NCBI RefSeq assembly: GCF_014699035.1
Contig: NZ_JACXAA010000012.1
Span: forward strand, 186,001 to 250,000
Length of the DNA stretch: 64,000 nucleotides
Direction: 5' to 3'
Source: Spirosoma validum
Lineage (GTDB): Bacteria; Bacteroidota; Bacteroidia; Cytophagales; Spirosomataceae
Positions within the stretch are counted from its first letter, which is position 1; the number at the start of each line of letters is the position of its first letter. The position numbers and the translations under genes were made by a program. The notes under the pieces were generated by a model, which saw only the letters and a list, made by a program, of their open reading frames with translations, was not told the origin of the DNA and searched no databases. Positions 54,721 through 62,398 of this stretch are shown piece after piece.

Positions 54721-54857
54721 GGAAAACAAAGAACGTTGCGACAAACTAACTGGATTGAACCGGCAAAAACAAGGAATAAACGGTGAATACCGGTAACATC
54801 CTCATAATCCTTGGTTTTTGACTACCGGTTGCATTCGTCCAAACTTTACTTTTGGGT

Positions 54858-55187
54858 ATGAAGTGGACGGTCTACCTCTTTTCGTTCTGGCTATTGCTCC
54901 TGACAGGCTTGCCCTGCCCGGACGCCGAATGCCACGCACACGAGAACGTAGCCACCAGCTCGTCATCGTCTCACTCCGCTGATGATGACCACGAGCATGG
55001 GCACAAAGCCCCTTGCAGTCCTTTTTGTCACTGTGCCACCTGCGTTGGCTTCTCAATTCCCCGGCTGTTTCACTACGTTGTTTCTTCTGAAATTACGTCT
55101 CGCATTCCGTCTGAGCAGCTCTTTACGTACCAGTCTCCCAGCCATGCCGACGTAGCTCAGTCTATCTGGCAACCGCCTAAAGTATAA
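54858..55187 (+). CDS. Exported Cys/His-rich small protein (DUF6660-like)
   Basis: A 109-residue protein with N-terminal signal (about 1-18, FSFWLLLLTGLPC), a His/Asp-rich stretch (SADDDHEHGHKAP) and a Cys cluster CSPFCHCATC (about 54-63), followed by a hydrophilic C-terminus. It resembles small Bacteroidota proteins encoded just before TonB receptors of metal loci (DUF6660-like, from memory). Function unproven; metal binding is likely. It lies 71 nt before the TonB receptor, same strand. Confidence 0.68.
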   Translation: MKWTVYLFSFWLLLLTGLPCPDAECHAHENVATSSSSSHSADDDHEHGHKAPCSPFCHCATCVGFSIPRLFHYVVSSEITSRIPSEQLFTYQSPSHADVAQSIWQPPKV

Positions 55188-55258
55188 TCGTTTTTCGTGG
55201 ATTTTTTCAAGGCCAGTCATCTATTGGCCAGATTGTTCCATTGTATTCTTCATACAAG

Positions 55259-57463
55259 ATGAAAAACGTTATCCTGTTATTTTTCACAATCTTTTTGGCG
55301 CGTTCAGCTTCCGGACAGGACACACTACGTATCAGTGTCCGCCATGCGCTCACGAATCAACCGATTCCCGGTGCCACGATTTTACGGATTGGCACGACAA
55401 CCGGCGCAGCTACCGATACAGCTGGTTATACGCAATTTCAACTTCCTCCACCCGGTCCGCATCGGCTCCGTATTTCGGCGGTTGGTTTCCAATCCGTAAA
55501 TCATACCGTAATTACCTCCTCTACCGATACACTACGTATCGCACTTGAACCATCGGAGGAAGAGCTGGACGAAATTACCGTTTCCTCAACCCGGAGTGGC
55601 CGTACCGTTGCGGACGAACCGACGCGGGTTGAGGTGATCGACGCGGAAGAGCTGGATGAAAAAGCCAATATGCAGCCCGCCAACATTGCGGTAATTTTGC
55701 GCGAAAGTCCGGGGATTCAGGTGCAGCAAACGTCGGTTATGTCGGCAAATGCGACGTTTCGGATTCAGGGGCTGGATGGTCGATACACACAACTTTTGCA
55801 GGATGGTCTGCCGCTCTACAGTGGGTTTTCGAGCGGCTTGAGCCTAATGCAGGTGCCACCGCTGAATCTGAAACAGGTCGAACTGATCAAAGGCTGTCAG
55901 TCAACGTTGTATGGCAGCGGTGCCATTGCGGGCCTGGTTAATCTGGTGACGAAAGAGCCAACCCGCGAGCGCGATCTATCGTTTCTAATTAATGGTACGT
56001 CGGCATTGGGACTGGATCTGAACGGCTATTATGCGCAACGTAACGACAAAGTGGGCGTTACGTTTTACGCTACGCGAAACCTGCAACGGGCTTTTGATCC
56101 TAACCATGATCAGTTTTCGGATTTGCCGCAAATAGCTCGTACAACGCTGCAGCCCAAGTTTTTCTGGTACCCAAGTCCCACAACGACTCTTTCGGCTGGC
56201 CTTATCTGGACTGAGGAGCAACGTACCGGCGGGTATTTACCAACAATCAAAAACGAGTCGATAACGGGCTATACCGAAGCGAACAATTCCCGCCGGTTAG
56301 CCACCCAGTTCCGGCTGGAAAAGCGGTTTGCCAACGATGCGGTGTTAACGGTTAAAAATAGCTTTAGTCGTTTTAAACGCGCCATTGTTTTACCCAATTA
56401 CCGATTCGATGGGTTACAGCAGTCGTCATTTTCGGAAGTGAGTTATTTTAAACACTATACCAAATCCGACTGGATCGCGGGGCTGAACGTCTGGACGGAT
56501 AGCTTCCGTGATGATAGTCCAGCGAATGAGCCCTTTCCAGCGACAATTTATCGCCAGACGATTGCCGGAGTTTTCATCCAGAACACGCTTACCCTTTCGG
56601 ACCGGCTTAGTTTAGAAACCGGCTTGCGAGCCGACGTAGTGAGCACTCAGGTAACCACGACAACGGGTACTGACCCGGCAAAGGTGTTTTTATTGCCTCG
56701 GTTCTCGCTGCTCTATCGGGCCTCGGAGCACTGGACGAGCCGGTTAGGTGGCGGGTTGGGTTATAAAGCACCAACCATCTTTACAGAAGATGCCGAGCGT
56801 CTGCTGTTCCGAAACGTCGATTTGCGGTCGATACGTAGCGATCAAACGGAATCATCAATGGGTCTGAACTGGGACATTAATTACCGAACGACCATCGGCG
56901 ACGAAACCACACTGTCGGTCAATCAGTTATTCTTTTATACCCAGCTCAATCGCCTGACAGTGCTGTCGCCAACGGGTCTTGCTGCGTTTCGCACGGCCAA
57001 CGGGCATCTCTCGACGCGGGGATTTGAAACCAATGTCCGGTTGGGTTATCACGATGTTCATGGTTTTCTGGGGTACTCATTCATTGACACACAACGTCGT
57101 TACGACAACCTGACGGGGATGATTCCACTAACCGCCAAACACCGGCTTTATTTTACAACGCTTTACGAAACCGACAAGCTGAAAACCGGATTTGAAGCGT
57201 TTTATTCGGGTCCACAGCAACGTACCAACGGCACCATCACGCCGTCTTACTGGACGCTGGGCTACATGATCGAGAAAAAATGGAGCTTTGGCCGACATGC
57301 GAAGGGTAGCGTCTTTATTAATTTCGAGAATTTCCTCGACGTTCGACAGTCGCGCTTTGAAACGCTGGTTACCGGCACTCCAACTCAACCTAATTTTGTC
57401 ACGGATATTTACGCCCCTACCGATGGACGAGTCATTAACGGGGGAATTAAACTGAAACTCTGA
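55259..57463 (+). CDS. TonB-dependent receptor, probable metal/metallophore cargo
   Basis: A 734-residue outer-membrane receptor. Signal peptide ends LARSASGQ; CarboxypepD_reg-like domain (about 22-100); TonB box region DEITVSSTRSG; plug with VILRESPGIQVQQTSV, FRIQGLDGRYTQLLQDGLPL and LIKGCQSTLYGSGAIAGLVNLV; barrel to residue 734. The plug resembles BtuB/colicin-type receptors. The flanking His/Cys-rich small protein and the CDF transporter suggest a divalent metal or metal complex. The metE riboswitch region lies upstream on the opposite strand, so a cobalamin cargo cannot be excluded. Confidence 0.9.
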   Translation: MKNVILLFFTIFLARSASGQDTLRISVRHALTNQPIPGATILRIGTTTGAATDTAGYTQFQLPPPGPHRLRISAVGFQSVNHTVITSSTDTLRIALEPSEEELDEITVSSTRSGRTVADEPTRVEVIDAEELDEKANMQPANIAVILRESPGIQVQQTSVMSANATFRIQGLDGRYTQLLQDGLPLYSGFSSGLSLMQVPPLNLKQVELIKGCQSTLYGSGAIAGLVNLVTKEPTRERDLSFLINGTSALGLDLNGYYAQRNDKVGVTFYATRNLQRAFDPNHDQFSDLPQIARTTLQPKFFWYPSPTTTLSAGLIWTEEQRTGGYLPTIKNESITGYTEANNSRRLATQFRLEKRFANDAVLTVKNSFSRFKRAIVLPNYRFDGLQQSSFSEVSYFKHYTKSDWIAGLNVWTDSFRDDSPANEPFPATIYRQTIAGVFIQNTLTLSDRLSLETGLRADVVSTQVTTTTGTDPAKVFLLPRFSLLYRASEHWTSRLGGGLGYKAPTIFTEDAERLLFRNVDLRSIRSDQTESSMGLNWDINYRTTIGDETTLSVNQLFFYTQLNRLTVLSPTGLAAFRTANGHLSTRGFETNVRLGYHDVHGFLGYSFIDTQRRYDNLTGMIPLTAKHRLYFTTLYETDKLKTGFEAFYSGPQQRTNGTITPSYWTLGYMIEKKWSFGRHAKGSVFINFENFLDVRQSRFETLVTGTPTQPNFVTDIYAPTDGRVINGGIKLKL

Positions 57464-57465
57464 CA

Positions 57466-57524
57466 GGTACCACGGACTTCAGTCCGTATAATTAATTAAA
57501 ATACGGACTGAAGTCCGTGGTACC
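57466..57524. repeat. Inverted repeat, TTCAG family
   Basis: GGTACCACGGACTTCAGTCC and following bases (57466-57489) pair exactly with the right arm ending at 57524 around AATTAATT. It begins 2 nt after the receptor stop and ends 11 nt before the CDF start. Confidence 0.85.
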
Positions 57525-57535
57525 AACATAAACAT

Positions 57536-58459
57536 ATGGCACACGACCATCACGACCACGCCGGGCACAATCACGGTCCGGTAGTCCTAACTAGCATCAA
57601 TCGGGCCTTAATCATTGGGGCCGTTCTGAACGCGGCTTATGTTGTCGTAGAATTCGTTTTGGGTTTCTATTATAACTCACTCGCGCTCATCGCCGACGCC
57701 GGCCATAACCTCAGCGACGTAGCGAGTCTGTTACTTTCACTATTGGCGTTTCGGTTAGCGCGGGTTCGTCAAACGCCCGGCTTTACGTACGGCTACCGAA
57801 AAAGTACAGTACTGGCTTCGCTGACCAACGCAGTCATATTGTTGATAACCATCGGGGCCATTTTGTGGGAGAGTTTCCAGCGTTTTCGCCATCCCGAACC
57901 AGTTGCGGGTGGCGCTGTGGCCTGGGTAGCCGGGTTCGGAATTATCGTCAATTCGGTATCGGCTCTACTTTTTTACCGGGATAAAGACCATGACCTGAAC
58001 GTAAAAGGCGCTTATCTTCACTTACTGACCGACGCACTGGTTTCGCTGGGTGTCGTTGTAGCCGGTATTGTTATTAGTTACACCGGCTGGGTCTGGCTCG
58101 ATCCGGTCATTGGTATTGTCGTAGCTTTCGTCATCATGGGCTCGACCTGGAATCTGCTGACGGATAGTCTACGGCTGTCAATGGACGGTGTTCCAGTCGG
58201 CATTGATCTTCCGGAAGTTCTGGCCGACTTACGGGCCGTGGCGGGTGTGCAGGATGTACACCATGTGCACGTATGGGCCATGAGTACGAGCGAAAACGCT
58301 ATCACCGCCCACCTTGTTCTGAAACCGGGCCTAACTGATGAACAGGTTGCCGCACTCAAACACGACGCCCGCCATAAACTCGAACACCGAAATATCAACC
58401 ACGCTACGCTCGAGACAGAGATCGTCGCTGAAGATGACTGCGAAACGGAAGTTTGTTAG
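57536..58459 (+). CDS. Cation diffusion facilitator (CDF) transporter
   Basis: A 307-residue inner-membrane H+/metal antiporter of the CzcD/ZitB group. The His-rich N-terminus (HDHHDHAGHNHG) is followed by six membrane spans. TM2 and TM5 metal sites read LIADAGHNLSDVASL (about 51-65, HxxxD) and LHLLTDALVSLG (HxxxD), typical of Zn/Co-specific CDFs. A cytoplasmic C-terminal domain (about 215-290) with HHVHVWAMSTSENAITAHL completes the fold. It exports Zn, Co or similar ions. Only a palindrome separates it from the receptor gene, so one transcript is likely. Confidence 0.92.
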   Translation: MAHDHHDHAGHNHGPVVLTSINRALIIGAVLNAAYVVVEFVLGFYYNSLALIADAGHNLSDVASLLLSLLAFRLARVRQTPGFTYGYRKSTVLASLTNAVILLITIGAILWESFQRFRHPEPVAGGAVAWVAGFGIIVNSVSALLFYRDKDHDLNVKGAYLHLLTDALVSLGVVVAGIVISYTGWVWLDPVIGIVVAFVIMGSTWNLLTDSLRLSMDGVPVGIDLPEVLADLRAVAGVQDVHHVHVWAMSTSENAITAHLVLKPGLTDEQVAALKHDARHKLEHRNINHATLETEIVAEDDCETEVC

Positions 58460-58464
58460 TTGCA

Positions 58465-58540
58465 AATAGAACGCAGATCGTCATGATCTTTATGATTTCA
58501 TCTGTTTAATCATAAAGATTATGACGATCTGCGTTCTATT
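58465..58540. repeat. Inverted repeat (AACGCAGATCGTCATGATC family)
   Basis: AATAGAACGCAGATCGTCAT and following bases (from 58465) pair with the right arm ending GATCTGCGTTCTATT (58540), with few mismatches over about 33 nt. It lies between the convergent CDF and DsbA-like genes and may terminate both. Confidence 0.8.
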
Positions 58541-58563
58541 CTTTAGAAAAGACTTTTTTCAGA

Positions 58564-59295
58564 TCACACGCACTCGCCGTCCGTTGTGCAGATTGATCCT
58601 TCGACTACTTCAAGCACGGTTTCAGCCTGTGCTTTTTTCCACTCTGCGTAGGATTGTCCAAGGGCACCTAGAAACGTCTGGCTCTCCTGCGCTCCCGATA
58701 CAGCATATTTCCGGTTGAACACAAAGAACGGAACCCCCTGAACGCCTAACTGACGAGCTTCGTAGATATCAGCCTGTACATCATTAGCGTATTGATCGCT
58801 TTGCAGGACCGTTTTTACTTCGTTGGCATCCAGCCCGATATCAGTACCCAACTGAACCAACGTAGCATGGTCGGCGGTGTTCCTGCCATCGGTAAAATAG
58901 GCCGCAAACAGCTGCTCTTCGAGCTCGTTTTGCAACCCATTCTGTTTAGCCAGATGCGATACCCGGTGCGCATCGAATGAGTTCGCCGTCACGGCTTTAT
59001 CGAAATGAAACGTAAGACCTGCCTGTTTCGCTACGTTCGTTACGTGGTCGGTCATTTGCTGAGCCTGCTGAACGCTCATCCCTTTTCGCTCGGCCAGATA
59101 CTGCTGAACCGTTTTGTTGGGAACTGTTGGCTGATTCGGGTCGAGCTGAAAGCTTTTCCAGACAATATCAATCTCGTCTCTATCTGAAAACTGCGCCAGC
59201 GCATTTTCAAATTTCCGTTTGCCGATGTAGCAAAACGGACACATGACGTCTGACCAGATTTCGACCTGCATTTTATCTTGATTTGCACCAGGCAT
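58564..59295 (-). CDS. DsbA-family (FrnE-like) thiol oxidoreductase
   Basis: A 243-residue cytoplasmic thioredoxin-fold protein with inserted helical domain. Active-site CPFC lies in EIWSDVMCPFCYIGKRKFENAL (about 13-35); the cis-Pro loop is GVQGVPFFVFN. FrnE-type proteins act as disulfide isomerases or in redox stress; polyketide-related roles were proposed early. The C-terminus holds an extra Cys pair, SICTTDGECV. Start could be 59295 or the Met at 59271. It follows the DoxX-like gene by 12 nt. Confidence 0.88.
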   Translation of the reverse strand: MPGANQDKMQVEIWSDVMCPFCYIGKRKFENALAQFSDRDEIDIVWKSFQLDPNQPTVPNKTVQQYLAERKGMSVQQAQQMTDHVTNVAKQAGLTFHFDKAVTANSFDAHRVSHLAKQNGLQNELEEQLFAAYFTDGRNTADHATLVQLGTDIGLDANEVKTVLQSDQYANDVQADIYEARQLGVQGVPFFVFNRKYAVSGAQESQTFLGALGQSYAEWKKAQAETVLEVVEGSICTTDGECV

Positions 59296-59307
59296 AGCTT
59301 AGGTTGT

Positions 59308-59700
59308 TTAATGGGTAGCCCCGGCTAGTTGACCACCCACGGCATGTAATTTGTGGAAATAGCGATAAGAAACCACCAATACAACGAACAACACGATTGG
59401 GGCCATAACCATTCCCACCGGATCACCGCTGCTGATGTGTGCAATAGCCGCTGAAATGAACGTAATACCGACGCCTGCGTAAGCCCATTCCTTAACCTGA
59501 GACGGCACTGTAGGAATTGCCAGTGCCAGAGCCCCTATGATTTTGGCAATGCCTAATTCCGCTCGGAAATAATCGGGGAAGCCTAAATGCTTGAACCCTG
59601 CTTTTACCGCTGGATCTGTGAAATAAGCAAACCCCGCAAATCCTAAACTCAAAACGACCAGAGTCGTTGCTACCCAATACACTAGTTTATCGCGTTTCAT
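59308..59700 (-). CDS. DoxX-like membrane protein
   Basis: A 130-residue membrane protein with four hydrophobic segments of the DoxX-like family. Visible are VYWVATTLVVLSLGFAGFAYF, FPDYFRAELGIAKIIGALALA (conserved Pro-Tyr/Phe and Lys), WAYAGVGITFISAAIAH and the C-terminal helix. The function of small DoxX-like proteins is not settled; links to thiol/redox metabolism have been reported. It forms a two-gene operon with the DsbA-like gene, divergent from an HxlR regulator. Confidence 0.85.
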   Translation of the reverse strand: MKRDKLVYWVATTLVVLSLGFAGFAYFTDPAVKAGFKHLGFPDYFRAELGIAKIIGALALAIPTVPSQVKEWAYAGVGITFISAAIAHISSGDPVGMVMAPIVLFVVLVVSYRYFHKLHAVGGQLAGATH

Positions 59701-59741
59701 AAGAAGTAAGTTTTTTTGATTAGCTTTCTTGTTAACCGATG

Positions 59742-59792
59742 CAAACCTATCTATATTTGCTATACAATATAAAGTACTATACCGTTGTATAG
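59742..59792. promoter_or_regulatory. Divergent promoters with inverted-repeat operator for HxlR
   Basis: TATATTTG (59752-59759, plus strand) with CTTG 20 nt upstream forms a Bacteroidota-type promoter for the HxlR gene. TAGGTTTG (59742-59749, minus strand) serves the DoxX-like gene. CTATACAA (59760-59767) and TTGTATAG (59785-59792) form a perfect 8-bp inverted repeat with 17-nt spacing, over the HxlR transcription start and upstream of the minus -7, placed to control both. Confidence 0.6.
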
Positions 59793-59825
59793 CGCTATAC
59801 TCTGAGATAGTAAGGCCAGTTTATC

Positions 59826-60221
59826 ATGGAAGCACAAACAGAACTTATAATCGATCCTGATACCTATATCACACGCACTCCACTCGACCATAGTGAGTGC
59901 ACAGGCATGATTCTTCCGGTACGGGATGCGCTGGATATCTTGAGTGGCAAATGGAAGTTACCAATCATTATTGCGCTTTCATTTGGTGCTAAACGCTTTG
60001 GACAGATTGCCAAAGAGATTCCTAATATTACCGACAAAATGTTGTCGAAGGAATTAAGAGAACTGGAAATGAATGACCTGATTAAACGTACCGTCCACGA
60101 TTCTTACCCGGTAGTGATTGAGTATTCGATGACGCCGTACGGTCATTCACTGGAAAAAGTAATCGAAGAGCTTCGGAAATGGGGCATTCAGCACCGCAAA
60201 CGGATTTTAGGGAAAGAGTAA
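59826..60221 (+). CDS. HxlR-family transcriptional regulator
   Basis: A 131-residue winged-helix DNA-binding protein. The HxlR core LDILSGKWKLPIIIALSFGAKRFGQIAKEIPNITDKMLSKELRELEMNDLIKRT spans about residues 38-92, and the wing SMTPYGHSL follows. A conserved Cys lies at SECTG (about residue 26), where redox-sensing family members have their reactive Cys. It likely responds to thiol-reactive stress and controls the adjacent DsbA/DoxX-like operon and itself through the inverted repeat. Confidence 0.92.
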   Translation: MEAQTELIIDPDTYITRTPLDHSECTGMILPVRDALDILSGKWKLPIIIALSFGAKRFGQIAKEIPNITDKMLSKELRELEMNDLIKRTVHDSYPVVIEYSMTPYGHSLEKVIEELRKWGIQHRKRILGKE

Positions 60222-60369
60222 TGAATTGCTTTTACAAATAAGATAAGAAATATGGCTTATTGCCTTTTATTTAAAATAATTTTCTGAATTATAAGTCAAT
60301 TATCAATATTTAATGCCGAAAATCAGGAAAACACATAGTTTAGTAGATACTAATTTATCCAATTAAACT

Positions 60370-61305
60370 ATGCTTCCTTATTTTCCGTTTGACAATGAGT
60401 TTGACCATCGCATGGGAACGGCTCCTCTCCGACCCGATGAATCGCTGGTTGAGGTGGATGATGATTACGAACATGAGATTGGGCTGAAACGGGAGCTGCT
60501 TACGCAGGATTACCGATACTACTTTCAGGCGCAACCCGGCACCGAAATCGCGCAGTGGGATGTCCTCGAACGACTACTAACCGAAGCCGCTGATACGTAT
60601 CCGCAACATTTCTCGCTCACAAAATCAGGGAGTGCTTGGCATTGGATTAATCATCTTCTCTCGGAAGAACAACAGTTTACCGTCGGTAATCCTAACTCCT
60701 TACCACTACCTCCACTCGACTGGGTCGGACAGCAAGTGCAGGAAGATCTGATTATCCTGAGCGCCGACGGAACAGCTTCGCTCGTGGCTGGCCAGTTGTG
60801 TTTTCCAAACGGTTGGTGTCTGGATGATAAGTTTGGGCAGACGTTTTTAGGTATACACCGTCCGGCTCCGTCTATGGTGCAACCTACGTTGCAGGCTGCT
60901 CACAAACTACTGGAGCGAATTCCAGAACATCGGCCTATCTGGCGAGCCAGCTGGAACTTCAAGATAACTGATCAGCTGGATATGTCTACAAAGTATACAG
61001 CTGATTACAATGACAACCTGGCAAAACTGGCTCCTACGCTTACGGCAGATACCATTGGCGATCAACTCTTTATCCGTATCGAACGCCAGACCTTCACCCG
61101 ACTTCCCAATTCAGGAGCTGTTCTATTCGGCATTCATACGTATCAGAATTCATTAGCCAGCGAAGCAGCTGACAGTGACCGCGCCCAGCGCATGCTCGGT
61201 ACGTTACGCACAACACCCAGCGAAATGCTTGCCTATAAAGCCATTGCCCCGTTTGAAGACGCGCTGATCGGTTTTCTGGAGAATCGAATCCACGTGCTTC
61301 AGTAA
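60370..61305 (+). CDS. DUF3445 protein, HODM-like heme-dependent oxidative N-demethylase family
   Basis: A 311-residue soluble protein. Family features seen are the N-terminal MGTAPLRPDESLVEVDDDY, an ILSADGTASLVAGQLCFPNGW segment in the middle, GQTFLGIHRPAP with the probable heme-ligand His region, WRASWNFKI, and LFIRIERQTFTRLPNSGAVLFGIHTY at the C-terminal half. Family members are PAS-like subunits binding heme and oxidising N-methyl groups; the activity here is inferred only. It is a single gene with an AT-rich upstream gap. Confidence 0.8.
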   Translation: MLPYFPFDNEFDHRMGTAPLRPDESLVEVDDDYEHEIGLKRELLTQDYRYYFQAQPGTEIAQWDVLERLLTEAADTYPQHFSLTKSGSAWHWINHLLSEEQQFTVGNPNSLPLPPLDWVGQQVQEDLIILSADGTASLVAGQLCFPNGWCLDDKFGQTFLGIHRPAPSMVQPTLQAAHKLLERIPEHRPIWRASWNFKITDQLDMSTKYTADYNDNLAKLAPTLTADTIGDQLFIRIERQTFTRLPNSGAVLFGIHTYQNSLASEAADSDRAQRMLGTLRTTPSEMLAYKAIAPFEDALIGFLENRIHVLQ

Positions 61306-61318
61306 CAAAAATCTGATC

Positions 61319-61422
61319 AAAATTTAACGGCGGAGGACGCAGGGGTTAATCGCAGAGATCGCTAAGAAATACTACGCTGCGTTCTTTGCGGTTAACCCCT
61401 GCGTCCTCCGCCGTTAAATTTT
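61319..61422. repeat. Inverted repeat with 31-nt perfect arms, GGACGCAGGGG family
   Basis: The left arm (61319-61349, with AACGGCGGAGGACGCAGGGG) and its exact complement (61392-61422) surround a 42-nt spacer that itself contains CGCAGAGATCGC and CTGCG...TTTGCGG segments. It is related in motif to 51916-52010. It lies 14 nt after the DUF3445 stop. Confidence 0.85.
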
Positions 61423-61569
61423 GGATTTCTAAACCAGTTCCCTCATCAGTAGGATTTCCGGTTTCCAGCCTCTTGTAGTAACTACTTCTGTATAATGGGC
61501 TTATCTTTACTATAAACTCATCTCCGTTTCTGGAACGTAGCATCGTCAACGCGTTTTACCGAATTTCTC

Positions 61570-62283
61570 ATGAATCGTAGAGAAGCAATTCTTCAGGTAG
61601 CCCTCACGATGGGCAGCGCCTTATCGGCCCCATCCATGGCTTCTATTATAGAGGGGTATCAGCCGCATCGAGTCAGGAAATCGCCCCCGTCGAGGTTTGC
61701 GTTACGTCCTGATCAACAGGTTCTTCTTGATGAAATCACAGAAGTAATCATGCCGGCTACGTCGACACCGGGGGCTAAAGACGCTAAGGTGGCACCGACA
61801 GTCGAGCTGATTTTAAAAGATTGTTACAAACCAGCGCAACAGGAGCATTTCCTGAAAGGGCTGGATGCTGTTGATGCCGAAAGCAAAAAAGCGTATGCCA
61901 AACCGTTCGTTGAGCTGTCTACTGAGCAGAAAACGGCAATTCTAAAGCAGTTTGAGCAGCTATCCAAAACCGAAGCCAAACAGCATCCGAAACGTCAGGA
62001 GAAACTGGCTAAAGATCCGGAAACAACGTTAGGCGCTTTTGCTCCAGCGGGTACCGATCAGACGGAAGCCAAAATGGTGGATGCCGAAACGGGCGTAGTC
62101 GTGAAAGATGCTGAGAAAAATGCGCCCCTTACGCCATTTTTTAAGTTGGTGAAAGAACTGACCATTCTGAGTTATTTCAGTTCAGAAATCGGCTGTACGC
62201 AGGCACTAGCCTATGTACAAATTCCAGGACGCTACGAAGGAGTCGTCAAACTAAAAGAAGGCCAAAAAGCGTGGGCAACGTAA
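61570..62283 (+). CDS. Gluconate 2-dehydrogenase subunit 3-family protein
   Basis: A 237-residue exported accessory subunit. The twin-arginine signal NRREAILQVALTMGSAL is followed by the subunit-3 fold: LLDEITEVIMPATSTPGAKDAKV, then HFLKGLDAVDAESKKAYAKPF, and C-terminal KELTILSYFSSEIGCTQALAYVQIPGRYEG. Such subunits carry the catalytic GMC flavoprotein through the Tat pathway and help couple it to electron acceptors. The GMC gene follows directly, separated by a palindrome, so the two form one complex in the periplasm. Confidence 0.9.
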   Translation: MNRREAILQVALTMGSALSAPSMASIIEGYQPHRVRKSPPSRFALRPDQQVLLDEITEVIMPATSTPGAKDAKVAPTVELILKDCYKPAQQEHFLKGLDAVDAESKKAYAKPFVELSTEQKTAILKQFEQLSKTEAKQHPKRQEKLAKDPETTLGAFAPAGTDQTEAKMVDAETGVVVKDAEKNAPLTPFFKLVKELTILSYFSSEIGCTQALAYVQIPGRYEGVVKLKEGQKAWAT

Positions 62284-62295
62284 CATCAGTTTATG

Positions 62296-62382
62296 AGTTT
62301 ACAGTTTTCTGTTTACAGTTGACTGGCCGCACCGGCAAAAGCAATTACGCGTCAGCCAACTGTAAACAGAAAACTGTAAACA
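62296..62382. repeat. Inverted repeat (GTTTACAGTTTTCTG family)
   Basis: The left arm begins AGTTTACAGTTTTCTGTTTA (62296-62321 in full) and is complementary to the right arm 62357-62381; within each arm the GTTTACAG unit occurs twice. It sits between the subunit-3 and GMC genes. Confidence 0.85.
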
Positions 62383-62398
62383 GAAAACTTATAAAAGA

